Positions 43,032 through 52,000 of a stretch of 64,000 bases of DNA are shown piece after piece. Every line of letters begins with the position of its first letter. Positions within the stretch are counted from its first letter, which is position 1. Made by a program: the position numbers and the translations under genes. Source of the stretch: Candidatus Mycobacterium methanotrophicum (lineage in GTDB: Bacteria; Actinomycetota; Actinomycetes; Mycobacteriales; Mycobacteriaceae); NCBI RefSeq assembly GCF_023515995.1, contig NZ_CP097320.1, positions 3,906,001-3,970,000 on the forward strand, in the 5' to 3' direction. Under the pieces are notes generated by a model, which saw nothing but the letters and a program-made list of their open reading frames with translations, was not told the origin of the DNA and did not search any database.

Positions 43032-43058
43032 TTGACAAGTTCAACAAGCAAATATCCT
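43032..43058 (+). promoter_or_regulatory. Possible promoter for the SGNH hydrolase gene
   Basis: TTGACA (43032-43037) and TATCCT (43053-43058) with a 15-base spacer, in the 237-base divergent gap between lipU and the SGNH gene. A second TTGACA lies at 43023-43028. Spacing is short, so this is tentative. Confidence 0.3.
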
Positions 43059-43145
43059 TATTCGATACCAGAACTGATCCGGCCCGTAATCGCGTCGAGC
43101 CTCAGCTCCCCAAAGCGCCCCCTCTCGACGGCATAAACTGAACGC

Positions 43146-44117
43146 GTGGTACTCCGCGCGCCGCGAGGTTCGATGGTTGCGCTGGCCGCAGCAGGTGCGC
43201 TGGCGTCGACCGGCACCGCCTATTTGGGCGCTCGCAACCTGCTGATTGGCCAAGCAGCGAAAGCCCGCAGCGTCATCCCGAAAGCCTGGGACGTCCCGCC
43301 GCGGGCTGACGGCGTCTACGCGCCCGGTGGCGGTCTAGTGCAGCGCTGGGAACGCGGGATGCCAGTCGACCTGCACCTGATGATCTTCGGCGACTCGACG
43401 GCGACGGGGTATGGCTGTCGCACTGCCGAAGAAGTTCCCGGTGTGCTGATCGCGCGCGGACTCGCCGACCGCAGCGGTAAACGCATCCGGTTGAGCACCA
43501 AAGCGATCGTCGGAGCCACCTCCAAGGGGTTGTCCGGGCAGGTGGACGCCATGTTTGTGGCCGGGCCGCCGCCGGACGCCGCAGTGATCTTGATCGGCGC
43601 CAACGACGTCACGGCCCTCAACGGCATCGGCGCTTCCGCGCGGCGACTCGGCGCAGCGGTGCGTCGGCTGTGCGCCAGCGGCGCGGTGGTCGTCGTAGCC
43701 ACCTGCCCTGATTTCGGCGTCGTCAAAGCCATCCCGCAGCCGCTGCGCTGGACGGTACGCACCCGTGGTATGCGGCTGGCCCGCGCCCAGGCCGGCGCTG
43801 TCAGGTCAGCCGGCGGCGTGCCGGTGCCGCTGGCCTCATTGGTTACCGACGAATTCCGGCATGCACCCGAGCTGATGCTGTCCGACGATCAATTTCATCC
43901 GTCCGCGGCCGGATACGCGCTCGCCGCAAGTCAACTGCTACCGGCGTTGTGCCAGGCGCTCGGCGAATGGGCCGGCGAGCCGGCGCTGGCCTCGACAAGC
44001 GCCACCGAGGCCGGTCCCGGCTACTCGGCACTCCGGCTGATCTCGCTGATCTCGCGGCTGTGGCGACGGCCAACCACGGGCGTGCCCGCACCCTTCGTCG
44101 TGTCTGCCCCCGGCTAA
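43146..44117 (+). CDS. SGNH/GDSL esterase (Rv1075c-like)
   Basis: 323 residues from GTG 43146 (ATG 43173 possible). An N-terminal hydrophobic segment (VALAAAGALASTGTAYLG) suggests a membrane anchor or signal. The SGNH blocks are FGDSTATGYG with S84, the GANDV Asn block (LIGANDVTAL), and the C-terminal DDQFHPSAAGY with Asp/His. Family members are esterases at the cell envelope. Confidence 0.88.
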   Translation: MVLRAPRGSMVALAAAGALASTGTAYLGARNLLIGQAAKARSVIPKAWDVPPRADGVYAPGGGLVQRWERGMPVDLHLMIFGDSTATGYGCRTAEEVPGVLIARGLADRSGKRIRLSTKAIVGATSKGLSGQVDAMFVAGPPPDAAVILIGANDVTALNGIGASARRLGAAVRRLCASGAVVVVATCPDFGVVKAIPQPLRWTVRTRGMRLARAQAGAVRSAGGVPVPLASLVTDEFRHAPELMLSDDQFHPSAAGYALAASQLLPALCQALGEWAGEPALASTSATEAGPGYSALRLISLISRLWRRPTTGVPAPFVVSAPG

Positions 44118-44174
44118 CTGGGCCGGCTTCCTCTGGCGGCTAGATTCGAGATCACACCCACACCAAGGAGCGTC

Positions 44175-45392
44175 ATGCCGGAAGCCGTCATCGTCTCGAC
44201 CGCCCGTTCGCCGATCGGCCGCGCCATGAAGGGTTCGCTGGTCAGCGTGCGGCCCGACGACCTGGCGGCGCAGATGGTGCGCGCCGCACTGGACAAGGTG
44301 CCGACGCTCAATCCGCATCAAATCGACGACCTGATGCTGGGGTGCGGCCTACCCGGTGGTGAGCAGGGCTTCAACATGGCCCGCGTCGTCGCCGTCGAAC
44401 TCGGCTACGACTTCCTGCCGGGCACCACCGTCAACCGATACTGCTCGTCGTCGCTGCAGACCATCCGGATGGCCTTCCACGCGATCAAGGCCGGTGAAGG
44501 CGAGGCGTTCATCTCCGCGGGCGTCGAAACGGTCTCCCGTTTCGCCAAGGGCAACTCGGACTCCTGGCCGGACACCAAGAACCCAATCTTCGACGACGCC
44601 CAAAAGCGCACGGCCGCCGCCGCCGAGGGCGCCGACGAATGGCACGATCCCCGCTCCGACCAGGCGCTGCCCGATATCTACATCGCGATGGGTCAAACCG
44701 CCGAAAACGTCGCCATACTCACCGGCATCAGCCGCGAAGACCAGGACCACTGGGGAGTGCGCAGCCAGAACCGGGCCGAGGAGGCGATCAAGAGCGGGTT
44801 CTTCGAGCGCGAGATCGAACCGGTCACGCTGCCCGACGGCACCATGGTAAGCACCGACGACGGGCCGCGACCGGGAACCACCTACGAGAAGATCAGCGAG
44901 CTCGAACCGGTGTTCCGGCCCAACGGCACGGTGACCGCGGGTAACGCCTGCCCGTTGAACGACGGCGCCGCCGCGGTGGTGATCACCAGCGACACCAAGG
45001 CCAAAGAACTAGGCCTTATACCGCTGGCGCGGGTGGTGGCCACCGGGGTGAGCGCCCTTTCCCCGGAGATCATGGGCCTTGGCCCGATCGAGGCGAGCAA
45101 GAAGGCGCTGGTCAACGCCGGGATGTCGATCACAGACATCGACCTGTTCGAGATCAACGAGGCCTTCGCGGTGCAGGTACTCGGCTCGGCCCGCGAACTG
45201 GGCATCGACGAGGACAAGCTGAACGTCTCGGGTGGCGCGATCGCGCTGGGCCACCCGTTCGGCATGACCGGCGCGCGCATCGCCACCACGCTGCTGAACA
45301 ACCTTCAGGCGCACGACAAGACCTTCGGCCTGGAGACCATGTGTATCGGCGGTGGGCAGGGCATGGCGATGGTGCTCGAGCGGCTCATCTGA
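44175..45392 (+). CDS. fadA3: Acetyl-CoA acetyltransferase / thiolase FadA3
   Basis: Thiolase of beta-oxidation or acetoacetyl-CoA metabolism, 405 residues. Acylated cysteine C90 in NRYCSSSLQTI; the catalytic His is in GGAIALGHPFGMTGAR and the second Cys in METMCIGGGQG. ATG 44175 follows AAGGAG. Matches Rv1074c. A hairpin terminator is found about 100 bases after the stop. Confidence 0.94.
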   Translation: MPEAVIVSTARSPIGRAMKGSLVSVRPDDLAAQMVRAALDKVPTLNPHQIDDLMLGCGLPGGEQGFNMARVVAVELGYDFLPGTTVNRYCSSSLQTIRMAFHAIKAGEGEAFISAGVETVSRFAKGNSDSWPDTKNPIFDDAQKRTAAAAEGADEWHDPRSDQALPDIYIAMGQTAENVAILTGISREDQDHWGVRSQNRAEEAIKSGFFEREIEPVTLPDGTMVSTDDGPRPGTTYEKISELEPVFRPNGTVTAGNACPLNDGAAAVVITSDTKAKELGLIPLARVVATGVSALSPEIMGLGPIEASKKALVNAGMSITDIDLFEINEAFAVQVLGSARELGIDEDKLNVSGGAIALGHPFGMTGARIATTLLNNLQAHDKTFGLETMCIGGGQGMAMVLERLI

Positions 45393-45400
45393 CACGGGCC

Positions 45401-45472
45401 CGCGTCGAGTGTGAAACCAGGGCGGCGACACGCCGAGAAGCCCCGCCGCCGCTGCACACTGGACGCGGTCGG
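45401..45472. repeat. Imperfect intergenic palindrome
   Basis: The left arm CGCGTCGAGTGTGAAACC and right arm CTGCACACTGGACGCG are imperfect inverted copies, and a further CGGCTCACACTC follows. Similar GAGTGTGAAA-type palindromes are, as I recall, scattered between mycobacterial genes. Placed between fadA3 and the terminator. Confidence 0.5.
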
Positions 45473-45492
45473 CTCACACTCAGAAGAGACGG

Positions 45493-45522
45493 AAAAGGCC
45501 AGCACGTTGGTGCCGGCCTTTT
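45493..45522. terminator. Bidirectional intrinsic terminator between fadA3 and the Bax-inhibitor gene
   Basis: AAAAGGCC-A-GCAC and GTGC-C-GGCCTTTT form a nearly perfect stem with a two- to four-base loop, with A and T runs at both ends. It lies between two convergent genes and can serve both. Confidence 0.8.
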
Positions 45523-45533
45523 CGATCTCAAGG

Positions 45534-46385
45534 TCAATCGTTTTGTAGGTAACTGAGCAGGCGCAGGATCTCGATGTAGAGCCAGACCAGCGTCACGGTC
45601 AGGCCCAGCGCGATACCCCAGGCCGCCTTCTCGGGTGCTCCGGCGCGGATCATCTGGTCGGCGGCGTCGAAGTCGATGAGGAAGCTGAACGCCGCCAGGC
45701 CGATGCAGACCAGCGAGAAGATGATGGCCAGCGGGCCGCCGCTGCGCAGCCCCAGGCCCTCGCCGTGGCCGACGCCGAACATTCCCATCACCAGGTTGCC
45801 CAGCATCAGCACCACTACACCGAAGAGGCCGGCGACGATCATCCGGGTGAACTTCGGGGTGACCCGGATGGCGCCGGTTTTGTACACGACAAGCATCCCG
45901 ACGAAAACCCCGAGCGTGCCGAGGATCGCCTGCCCGATCAGCACACCCGCGCTGGTGGTCGATACCGAGAAGTTGGCCAGCAGGAAGGAGATGGCGCCTA
46001 GGAACAGCCCCTCCAACCCCGCGTACGTCAGCACGATCGCCGGGTTGTCCTGCTTGCGCCCGAACGTGGCGATCAACACCAGGGCCAGACCACCGAAGGC
46101 GCCGACGAAGGTGAACGGGGCGGCCAGCGCCTGATTGGCCTCCACCATGAAGTAGGAGACGACGGCCACCGCCGACAGCACAGCCAGGGTGAGCCCGGTC
46201 TTGGTGACGACGTCGTCAATGGTCAGCGGGCGGGAAACGCCTGCCCGCTGGTCGACATACGGAGCATAGGGGTCCGTCTGATGCCCATATTGAGTCGCGG
46301 CACCCGCGACGCCAGTCCCAAACTGCGCATATCCGCCACGCTGCTTGGGCAGCGAGCGGAATACCGGGTTGCTAGTCTCCCGCAC
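45534..46385 (-). CDS. Bax inhibitor-1/YccA-family membrane protein (Rv1072-like)
   Basis: 283 residues from GTG 46385. A cytoplasmic N-terminal 60 residues (ETSNPVFRSLPKQRGGYAQ) precede seven transmembrane helices, including GLTLAVLSAVAVVSYFMVEA and AGLEGLFLGAISFLLA. Transmembrane Bax inhibitor fold; some relatives are pH-dependent calcium leak channels. The role in mycobacteria is not established. Confidence 0.86.
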   Translation of the reverse strand: MRETSNPVFRSLPKQRGGYAQFGTGVAGAATQYGHQTDPYAPYVDQRAGVSRPLTIDDVVTKTGLTLAVLSAVAVVSYFMVEANQALAAPFTFVGAFGGLALVLIATFGRKQDNPAIVLTYAGLEGLFLGAISFLLANFSVSTTSAGVLIGQAILGTLGVFVGMLVVYKTGAIRVTPKFTRMIVAGLFGVVVLMLGNLVMGMFGVGHGEGLGLRSGGPLAIIFSLVCIGLAAFSFLIDFDAADQMIRAGAPEKAAWGIALGLTVTLVWLYIEILRLLSYLQND

Positions 46386-46584
46386 CGTCGGATCCTCTCG
46401 TGAGCTGTGACTTTTCAGCTGTGTGAACAAATGATCAACGAACCGTAGTCCAACCAAGTTCCCAGCGGAGGCGTTACTCGCTGCGCGGCCGGACCCACTC
46501 GAAATAAAGCTTACCCGCGAGCGGTGCGATGCGGGTGACGATCTAGATTGCTGGACGAACGTTCACCGAGGAGAGACGACGCGC

Positions 46585-47634
46585 GTGACGGACCAATCCG
46601 ACGAGGTTTTGCGCCGCGTTCATGACGGTGTCGGTTTTGTGACGCTCAATCGCCCCCAGGCGATCAACTCGCTGAACCAGGGCATGGTCAACGAGCTCAG
46701 GGCGGTTCTGGCGGGCTGGGAGCAGGACGAGCGGGTCCGCGCGGTGGTGCTCTCCGGCGCCGGGGAGCGCGGCCTGTGCGCCGGCGGCGACGTTGTGGCG
46801 ATTTACCACAGTGCGCGCGCCGACGGGGTGGCTGCGCGGCGGTTCTGGCGCGACGAGTATCTGCTCAACGCCCAGATCGGCCGGTTCGGAAAGCCTTACG
46901 TGTCGCTGATGGACGGCATCGTGATGGGCGGCGGCGTCGGTGTGGGCGCACACGCCAACACCCGGGTGGTGACTGATAGGTCCAAGATGGCCATGCCCGA
47001 GGTCGGAATCGGCTTCATCCCCGACGTCGGCGGCGCGTATCTGCTGTCGCGCGCGCCTGGGTCGCTGGGTCTGCATGCGGCGCTCACCGGTGCGCCGTTC
47101 TCCGGGACTGACGCCATCGCACTGGGATTCGCTGACCACTTTGTTCCGCACGACAAACTCGACGCGCTGCGCCAGGTGATCGTCGCCGAAGGCGTGGAGC
47201 GGGCAGTCGCCGCCCATGCCGTCGAGCCGCCGCCGAGTAACCTTGTAGCGCAACGTGGTTGGATCGACGAGTGCTATGCCGGTGACACCGTCGCCGACAT
47301 CGTCGCCGCGCTGCGCGGCCATGACGGCGGACCCGGCTCGGGACTTGCTCAAGACGCCGCCAACCTGATCGCCACCCGCTCCCCGATCGCGCTGTCGGTG
47401 ACGCTGGAGGCGGTGCGCCGCGCCGCCAAGCTGGACACGCTGGAAGATGTTCTGGTTCAGGACTATCGGGTGTCGTGCGCGTCGCTGCGTTCGCATGACC
47501 TGGTCGAGGGCATCCGGGCTCAGCTGGTCGACAAGGATCGCAATCCGAAGTGGTCGCCGGCGTCGCTGGCCCAGGTGAGCGCGGACGACGTCGAGGCATA
47601 CTTCGCACCGGTCGATGACGATCTGACGTTCTAG
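46585..47634 (+). CDS. echA9: EchA9: enoyl-CoA hydratase / 3-hydroxyisobutyryl-CoA hydrolase family
   Basis: Crotonase-fold protein, 349 residues, longer than plain hydratases and in the range of 3-hydroxyisobutyryl-CoA hydrolases (about 350-380). Motifs GERGLCAGGDVV (oxyanion hole) and PEVGIGFIPDVGGAYLLSRA carry the hydrolase-type Glu and Asp. It may act in valine catabolism. GTG at 46585. echA8 follows after 13 bases, so they are an operon. Confidence 0.9.
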   Translation: MTDQSDEVLRRVHDGVGFVTLNRPQAINSLNQGMVNELRAVLAGWEQDERVRAVVLSGAGERGLCAGGDVVAIYHSARADGVAARRFWRDEYLLNAQIGRFGKPYVSLMDGIVMGGGVGVGAHANTRVVTDRSKMAMPEVGIGFIPDVGGAYLLSRAPGSLGLHAALTGAPFSGTDAIALGFADHFVPHDKLDALRQVIVAEGVERAVAAHAVEPPPSNLVAQRGWIDECYAGDTVADIVAALRGHDGGPGSGLAQDAANLIATRSPIALSVTLEAVRRAAKLDTLEDVLVQDYRVSCASLRSHDLVEGIRAQLVDKDRNPKWSPASLAQVSADDVEAYFAPVDDDLTF

Positions 47635-47647
47635 AAAGGCAGCTGCG

Positions 47648-48430
47648 GTGACTGAGAAGGCTTACGAGACCATCCTGGTCGAGCGCGACGGGCGGGTCGG
47701 CACCATCACGCTGAACCGGCCGAAGGCACTGAACGCCCTCAACAGCCAAATGATGAACGACGTCACCAGTGCTGCAGCCGAACTCGATGCCGACTCAGGC
47801 ATCGGGGCGATCGTCATCACCGGATCGGCGAGAGCATTCGCCGCCGGCGCCGACATCAAGGAAATGTCGCACTTGGGGTTCGCCGACGTCTTCGACGGCG
47901 ACCTCTTCGCCCCCTGGGCCAAGCTCGCCGCGGTGCGCACACCGACCATCGCCGCGGTCGCCGGGCACGCGCTGGGCGGCGGCTGCGAACTGGCGATGAT
48001 GTGCGACGTGCTGATCGCCGCTGACACAGCGAAATTCGGCCAACCGGAGATCAAGCTCGGCGTGCTGCCCGGCATGGGCGGCTCACAGCGGCTGACCCGG
48101 GCGATCGGCAAGGCCAAGGCCATGGACCTGATTCTGACCGGGCGCACCATCGACGCCGCCGAGGCCGAGCGCAGCGGCCTGGTGTCGCGGGTGGTGCCGG
48201 CCGACGACCTGCTGGCCGAGGCCAAGGCCGTCGCCAGCACCATTGCGCAGATGTCTGGCTCGGCTGCCCGGATGGCCAAGGAGGCGGTCAACCGCGCCTT
48301 CGAATCGACCTTGGCCGAAGGGCTGCTCTACGAACGCCGGTTGTTCCATTCCACGTTCGCGACCGACGATCAGTCCGAAGGAATGGCGGCGTTCATCGAA
48401 AAGCGGCCTGCCAACTTCACCCACCGCTAA
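47648..48430 (+). CDS. echA8: Enoyl-CoA hydratase EchA8
   Basis: 260 residues; crotonase family, hydrating trans-2-enoyl-CoA in beta-oxidation. Oxyanion and catalytic segments are AGADIKEMS and KFGQPEIKLGVLPGMGGSQR with the two catalytic glutamates in the usual positions. GTG at 47648 with AAAGGCAG upstream. Matches Rv1070c. Confidence 0.94.
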   Translation: MTEKAYETILVERDGRVGTITLNRPKALNALNSQMMNDVTSAAAELDADSGIGAIVITGSARAFAAGADIKEMSHLGFADVFDGDLFAPWAKLAAVRTPTIAAVAGHALGGGCELAMMCDVLIAADTAKFGQPEIKLGVLPGMGGSQRLTRAIGKAKAMDLILTGRTIDAAEAERSGLVSRVVPADDLLAEAKAVASTIAQMSGSAARMAKEAVNRAFESTLAEGLLYERRLFHSTFATDDQSEGMAAFIEKRPANFTHR

Positions 48431-48444
48431 AGAGCCCGCAGTGA

Positions 48445-48606
48445 CCGAACCCGTGGTGGATTCGGCACTACACGTTCACCGGCACTGCGGTCGGCCGGGT
48501 GTTCTGCGCCCGCACCGGCGCCGTTTCCCCCGAGCAGTCGAGTTCTGAGTACACCGATGACTGCTGGGGCTACGGCATGGGCGGCGGCGGGGGGCGGCTA
48601 AACGGG
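48445..48606 (+). pseudogene. Possible C-terminal gene scrap after echA8
   Basis: An open frame reads HYTFTGTAVGRVFCARTGAV and SPEQSSSEYTDDCWGYGMGG, protein-like with two cysteines and a Gly-rich end. It has no start codon and runs into the convergent rhodanese gene. Family not recognised. Confidence 0.3.
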
Positions 48607-48993
48607 CTAACGCTCGGCCAGTATTCCCGCGGCGACGAGCGCCTGATATCCCCCGACGACGTCGGTGGCCCGGTGTAGGCCCAGATCCTGTAATGCGGCC
48701 GCCGCGAGGCTGGACGTATAGCCCTGTGAACAGAGGATCACCCACTCCACGTCGTCACCGACGGCCTGCGGCAGCCGGGCGTCGCTGGTGGGGTCGCACC
48801 GCCACTCCAGCACGTTGCGTTCGATGACTAAAGCGTTGAGGGCCTCGGGCACCTCTCCCTCACGTGTGCGCTGGGCCTGCGGCCGGATGTCGACCATCAA
48901 CGCACCGCGGTCCAGCGCGGCGGGTACCTCGTGAGCAGCCAGCCGGCGCAATCGGGCGCGGGACGAATCCAATATCTGATCGATGCGGCTCAT
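48607..48993 (-). CDS. Rhodanese-like domain protein (Rv1066-like)
   Basis: 128 residues, a single rhodanese domain. Active-site loop WVILCSQGYTSS puts the persulfide cysteine at C88; VDIRPQAQR is the upstream CH2-like segment. ATG 48993 overlaps the cysteine dioxygenase stop by four bases (ATGA). The pair suggests handling of sulfur released from cysteine oxidation. Confidence 0.88.
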   Translation of the reverse strand: MSRIDQILDSSRARLRRLAAHEVPAALDRGALMVDIRPQAQRTREGEVPEALNALVIERNVLEWRCDPTSDARLPQAVGDDVEWVILCSQGYTSSLAAAALQDLGLHRATDVVGGYQALVAAGILAER

Positions 48994-49568
48994 GACTTCT
49001 CCGGTTGGTCGGTCAGCTCGGTGTGCTTGCGGCGCAACGTGTGCCGCGTGGTGACCTCGTAGTACGACATCACGGTCAGCGGCGGCGAGTACGCGTGCAC
49101 GCTCAGCGTGGGAGCCGCCGGAGGTGGCATCGCGGCGGCCCCGGCGGTCGGGGCCCACAGCACGTCGTGCACCCAGCCCAACGGGAACGCGGCCTGGTCG
49201 CCGGCCCCGAGGCGCCGTCGGCGCAACCGCTCGCCGTCCCAACGGAATTCGTCGAGTGCCCCGGACAGCAACGTCAGGGCGCCCAGCGATCCGCCGTGGT
49301 CGTGCAGTTCGGTGCGACGGCCGGGCACCCAGCTGATCAGCCAGATGTCGGCTTCGTCGTCACCGTGCAGCCGGACGAACCAGCGGTCGTCGGTGGGTAC
49401 GCCCCCCGGTGGGAGGACGTGGTCGAAGCGCCCGTTGAGCACGTCGTCGGCGGTTCGGTCGGTGAGGTGCAGCAGGTCAGCCTGCCGCAGCCGGGTGGGG
49501 CCGGAGACCGACCGGACGGCAAAGGGGTGTGATGGGATGCGATCAGCAACAAGATTTACCGAAACCAT
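48990..49568 (-). CDS. Cysteine dioxygenase-type cupin (Rv1065-like)
   Basis: 192 residues. Cupin iron ligands H89 and H91 in TELHDHGGSLG and H134 in LGWVHDV. Bacterial family members oxidise L-cysteine (or other thiols) to sulfinates. Coupled to the rhodanese gene by a four-base overlap. Residue-level substrate choice is not resolvable here. Confidence 0.82.
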   Translation of the reverse strand: MVSVNLVADRIPSHPFAVRSVSGPTRLRQADLLHLTDRTADDVLNGRFDHVLPPGGVPTDDRWFVRLHGDDEADIWLISWVPGRRTELHDHGGSLGALTLLSGALDEFRWDGERLRRRRLGAGDQAAFPLGWVHDVLWAPTAGAAAMPPPAAPTLSVHAYSPPLTVMSYYEVTTRHTLRRKHTELTDQPEKS

Positions 49569-49665
49569 GCAAGAACTCCAGAACGGGACGAGCGGATGGG
49601 GGGCGGCGGCAAGTCAGAGCCGACAACACTCCCAAAATCCCGTTCGCTGCATCACGCCAGACAGT

Positions 49666-49706
49666 GTTGCATACATTTGATGCGGGGTTGCATACATTGA
49701 TGCGGG
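49666..49706. repeat. Tandem 20/21-bp repeat overlapping the lpqV start
   Basis: Two adjacent copies, GTTGCATACATTTGATGCGGG (49666-49686, shown minus nothing but one T in copy 2) and 49687-49706. The second copy contains the lpqV start codon at 49700. CATACATT may also serve as a -10-like element, so the duplication doubles a promoter or leader unit. Confidence 0.7.
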
Positions 49707-50140
49707 TGCGTTGGTGCCTACGTCGCCGGTTGGTGTGGAGCGCGGTTGTCGTCGCCGCCGTCGTGTCGGCAGGCACGGGGTGCACGGTCGGTCGCGACCC
49801 GGCCCGGCCGTCGGTGCCCCCACCCCCCGCTCCTCGTCCGTCGTCGGGATGGCCGTCCGCCCGTCCGGGTGTCTCGCCCAGCGGGGTGACGACCCGCGTT
49901 GACGCGCCCGCGCAGTCGACCGAGGAAGAGTACTTTCAGGCCTGTCACGCTGCGAAGACGTGGATGCAGGAGCGGCCCGGCGACCCGCAGGCACTGGTCG
50001 AGGCATACCTGGCGGCCGTTCAGGCGCCGCGCGCCAGCGGGGCCGGCACCTGGAACGTCCCGTGGGCCCGGCTGAGCCCGGCACAGCAGGCGGCGGTGAT
50101 CGTGGCGGCACGCGCCGCTGCCGCCGACGAATGCGGATGA
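49700..50140 (+). CDS. lpqV: Lipoprotein LpqV
   Basis: 146 residues. Signal sequence with a lipobox-like VSAGTGC; the predicted lipidated Cys is about residue 29. A Pro-rich linker (SVPPPPAPRPSSGWPSA) follows, then the conserved globular part beginning GVSPSGVTTRVDAPAQSTEE and ending AVIVAARAAAADECG, which matches M. tuberculosis LpqV (Rv1064c). Function unknown, envelope-located. The start lies inside a tandem repeat. Confidence 0.88.
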   Translation: MRVRWCLRRRLVWSAVVVAAVVSAGTGCTVGRDPARPSVPPPPAPRPSSGWPSARPGVSPSGVTTRVDAPAQSTEEEYFQACHAAKTWMQERPGDPQALVEAYLAAVQAPRASGAGTWNVPWARLSPAQQAAVIVAARAAAADECG

Positions 50141-50474
50141 CCTGAGAAGCGGCCGGGGATTGAATCACGCCGGGCGAAAATGCCGACCGACGCCGTTGGA
50201 TGGCAGTTCGTCGACACCAGCCGAGGGCTCGTTGACCAGAACGCGCCGACGTGCCGACCGGCCGGAATTCATTTCTTCCGATATTCCCGGCAATTGTAGC
50301 TCGACTTTGGGATGCGCTACAGAGATTCCCAGCGTTTGTCTAGTTTTTCCGGTGCAGATTCCCGCGAACCGGCTTAGCGTAGGCGTACGCAACGCGTTAA
50401 GACGGGCTGACCTGCTGTATTGAAGTTGTTAAACGCGGTCGGGCGGTTGAAACCAGCGCTCGGCGTATTTACCT
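50141..50474. other. Gene-free stretch, lower GC
   Basis: 334 bases after lpqV. A frame from 50160 (87 codons) has no protein-like character. Nothing recognisable is seen; it abuts a methyltransferase remnant. Confidence 0.35.
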
Positions 50475-50890
50475 TCGGTGCCATATGCCGAATTCCGCGT
50501 CGCCGACCTCTCGAAAACGACCGGCTACGACAGCTACTTCGACACCGTCATCGACGGGCTGGTTTTTCACTGCTTGCCCGAGACCCTCCGCGACGCATAC
50601 ATCGAATCGAGCGCACAGGCGCTGCGACCCGGCGGGAGATTCTTTGCGTTGGCTTTCTCCACCGAGGCGTTCCCGCCAGACGCCGATTTCGGACCACGGC
50701 CATTCAACGAGACGCAACTGCGCGAGATCGTCAGCGGGCACCTGGTCGTCGGCGAGATACGGCCCGCGCGCGGGCGTGGGTCAACGTGCCCGGGACGCTG
50801 CCAGACGGTTTCGAATACCGCAATGTGACGATCGGGTCCGACGGCCGTGCGCAGCTGCCGTCATTCCTGGTGAGCGCGCACCGAAGCTGA
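50475..50890 (+). pseudogene. C-terminal half of a class I SAM methyltransferase, frameshifted
   Basis: Reads VPYAEFRVADLSKTTGYDSY, FDTVIDGLVFHCLPETLRDA and ALRPGGRFFALAFSTEAF, the post-motif I part of a Rossmann methyltransferase. Near 50765 it shifts frame, and the expected end (RAWVNVPGTLPDGFEYRNVT through FLVSAHRS) continues in the other frame to 50890. The SAM-binding N-terminus is absent. Confidence 0.75.
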
Positions 50891-51005
50891 TTCCCGGAGC
50901 ATTCGGCGGTCGCCGTCGGGCGCCCGCCGAACTCTGCTCGCGTACGCGGGGTCGCTGCTTTCTACCGCCACCGACGGCCAACGCGGGCGCGGGGACAATG
51001 AAGAC

Positions 51006-51998
51006 ATGGCCGGCTTGGACGCCCAGCACGCCGACAAGTCGTCGCGGCCCCGGGTCGCACTGGCGCTTGGCAGCGGCGGCGCCCGCGGATACGCCCATAT
51101 CGGGGTGCTCCACGAATTGCGCGACCGGGGGTTTGCGATCGTCGGGATCGCCGGTTCGTCGATGGGCGCGCTCGTCGGTGGTTTAGAGGCGGCGGGCCGA
51201 CTCGACGAGTTCGCCGACTGGGCCCGCTCACTGACGCAGCGCGCCATCCTGCGACTGTTGGATCCGTCGATCACTGCGGCCGGTGTGCTGCGGGCCGAGA
51301 AAATCCTCGACGCGGTGCGCGACATCCTCGGTGCGGCCACCATCGAGCAACTGCCGATCCCCTACACCGCGGTGGCGACCGACCTACTGGCCGGCAAGTC
51401 GGTGTGGTTGCAGCGCGGGCCGGTCGACGAGGCCATCCGGGCGTCGATCGCCATCCCCGGGGTAATCGCGCCGCACGCCGTCGACGGGCGACTGCTCGCC
51501 GACGGCGGGATCCTCGATCCGCTGCCGATGGCGCCGATCTCTGCGGTCAACGCCGATCTGACCATCGCGGTCAGCCTGTCCGGCAGCGAGGCCACCGGCC
51601 ACCACGAGCCCGAACCCCGGCCCACCACCGAGTGGCTGAACCGCATGCTGACTAGCACGTCCGCACTGCTCGACCGGCCCACCGCGCGGGCGGTGCTCAA
51701 TCGGTTCGGCGTTGCAGATCCCGAATCCGACGTCGAGGCCGAACCCGACGAGGAACCCGATGTTCCTAAGCTGGGCGGTTTCGAAGTGATGAACCGCACC
51801 ATCGACATCGCCCAGGCCGCCCTGGCGCGTCACACCCTGGCCGCCTACCCGCCCGACTCGCTGATCGAGGTGCCCCGCTCGGCCTGCCGCGGCTTGGAAT
51901 TCCACCGCGCTGCCGAGGTGATCGACATCGGCCGCACGCTGGCCGCCCGGGCCCTGGACACCATCGGCCCGACCGGCAACGCTGCCCGGACGGACTAG
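51006..51998 (+). CDS. Patatin-like phospholipase (Rv1063c-like)
   Basis: 330 residues. Oxyanion loop GSGGARG at 22-28, nucleophile S52 in GSSMG, catalytic Asp D166 in ADGGILDPLP. No signal peptide. Ends three bases before the CocE-like gene, indicating co-transcription. The substrate is presumably a membrane or storage lipid. Confidence 0.9.
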   Translation: MAGLDAQHADKSSRPRVALALGSGGARGYAHIGVLHELRDRGFAIVGIAGSSMGALVGGLEAAGRLDEFADWARSLTQRAILRLLDPSITAAGVLRAEKILDAVRDILGAATIEQLPIPYTAVATDLLAGKSVWLQRGPVDEAIRASIAIPGVIAPHAVDGRLLADGGILDPLPMAPISAVNADLTIAVSLSGSEATGHHEPEPRPTTEWLNRMLTSTSALLDRPTARAVLNRFGVADPESDVEAEPDEEPDVPKLGGFEVMNRTIDIAQAALARHTLAAYPPDSLIEVPRSACRGLEFHRAAEVIDIGRTLAARALDTIGPTGNAARTD

Positions 51999-52000
51999 CC

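Noticed and set aside
50160..50423. 87-codon frame after lpqV
   Set aside because: No ribosome site, no recognisable motif, atypical composition.
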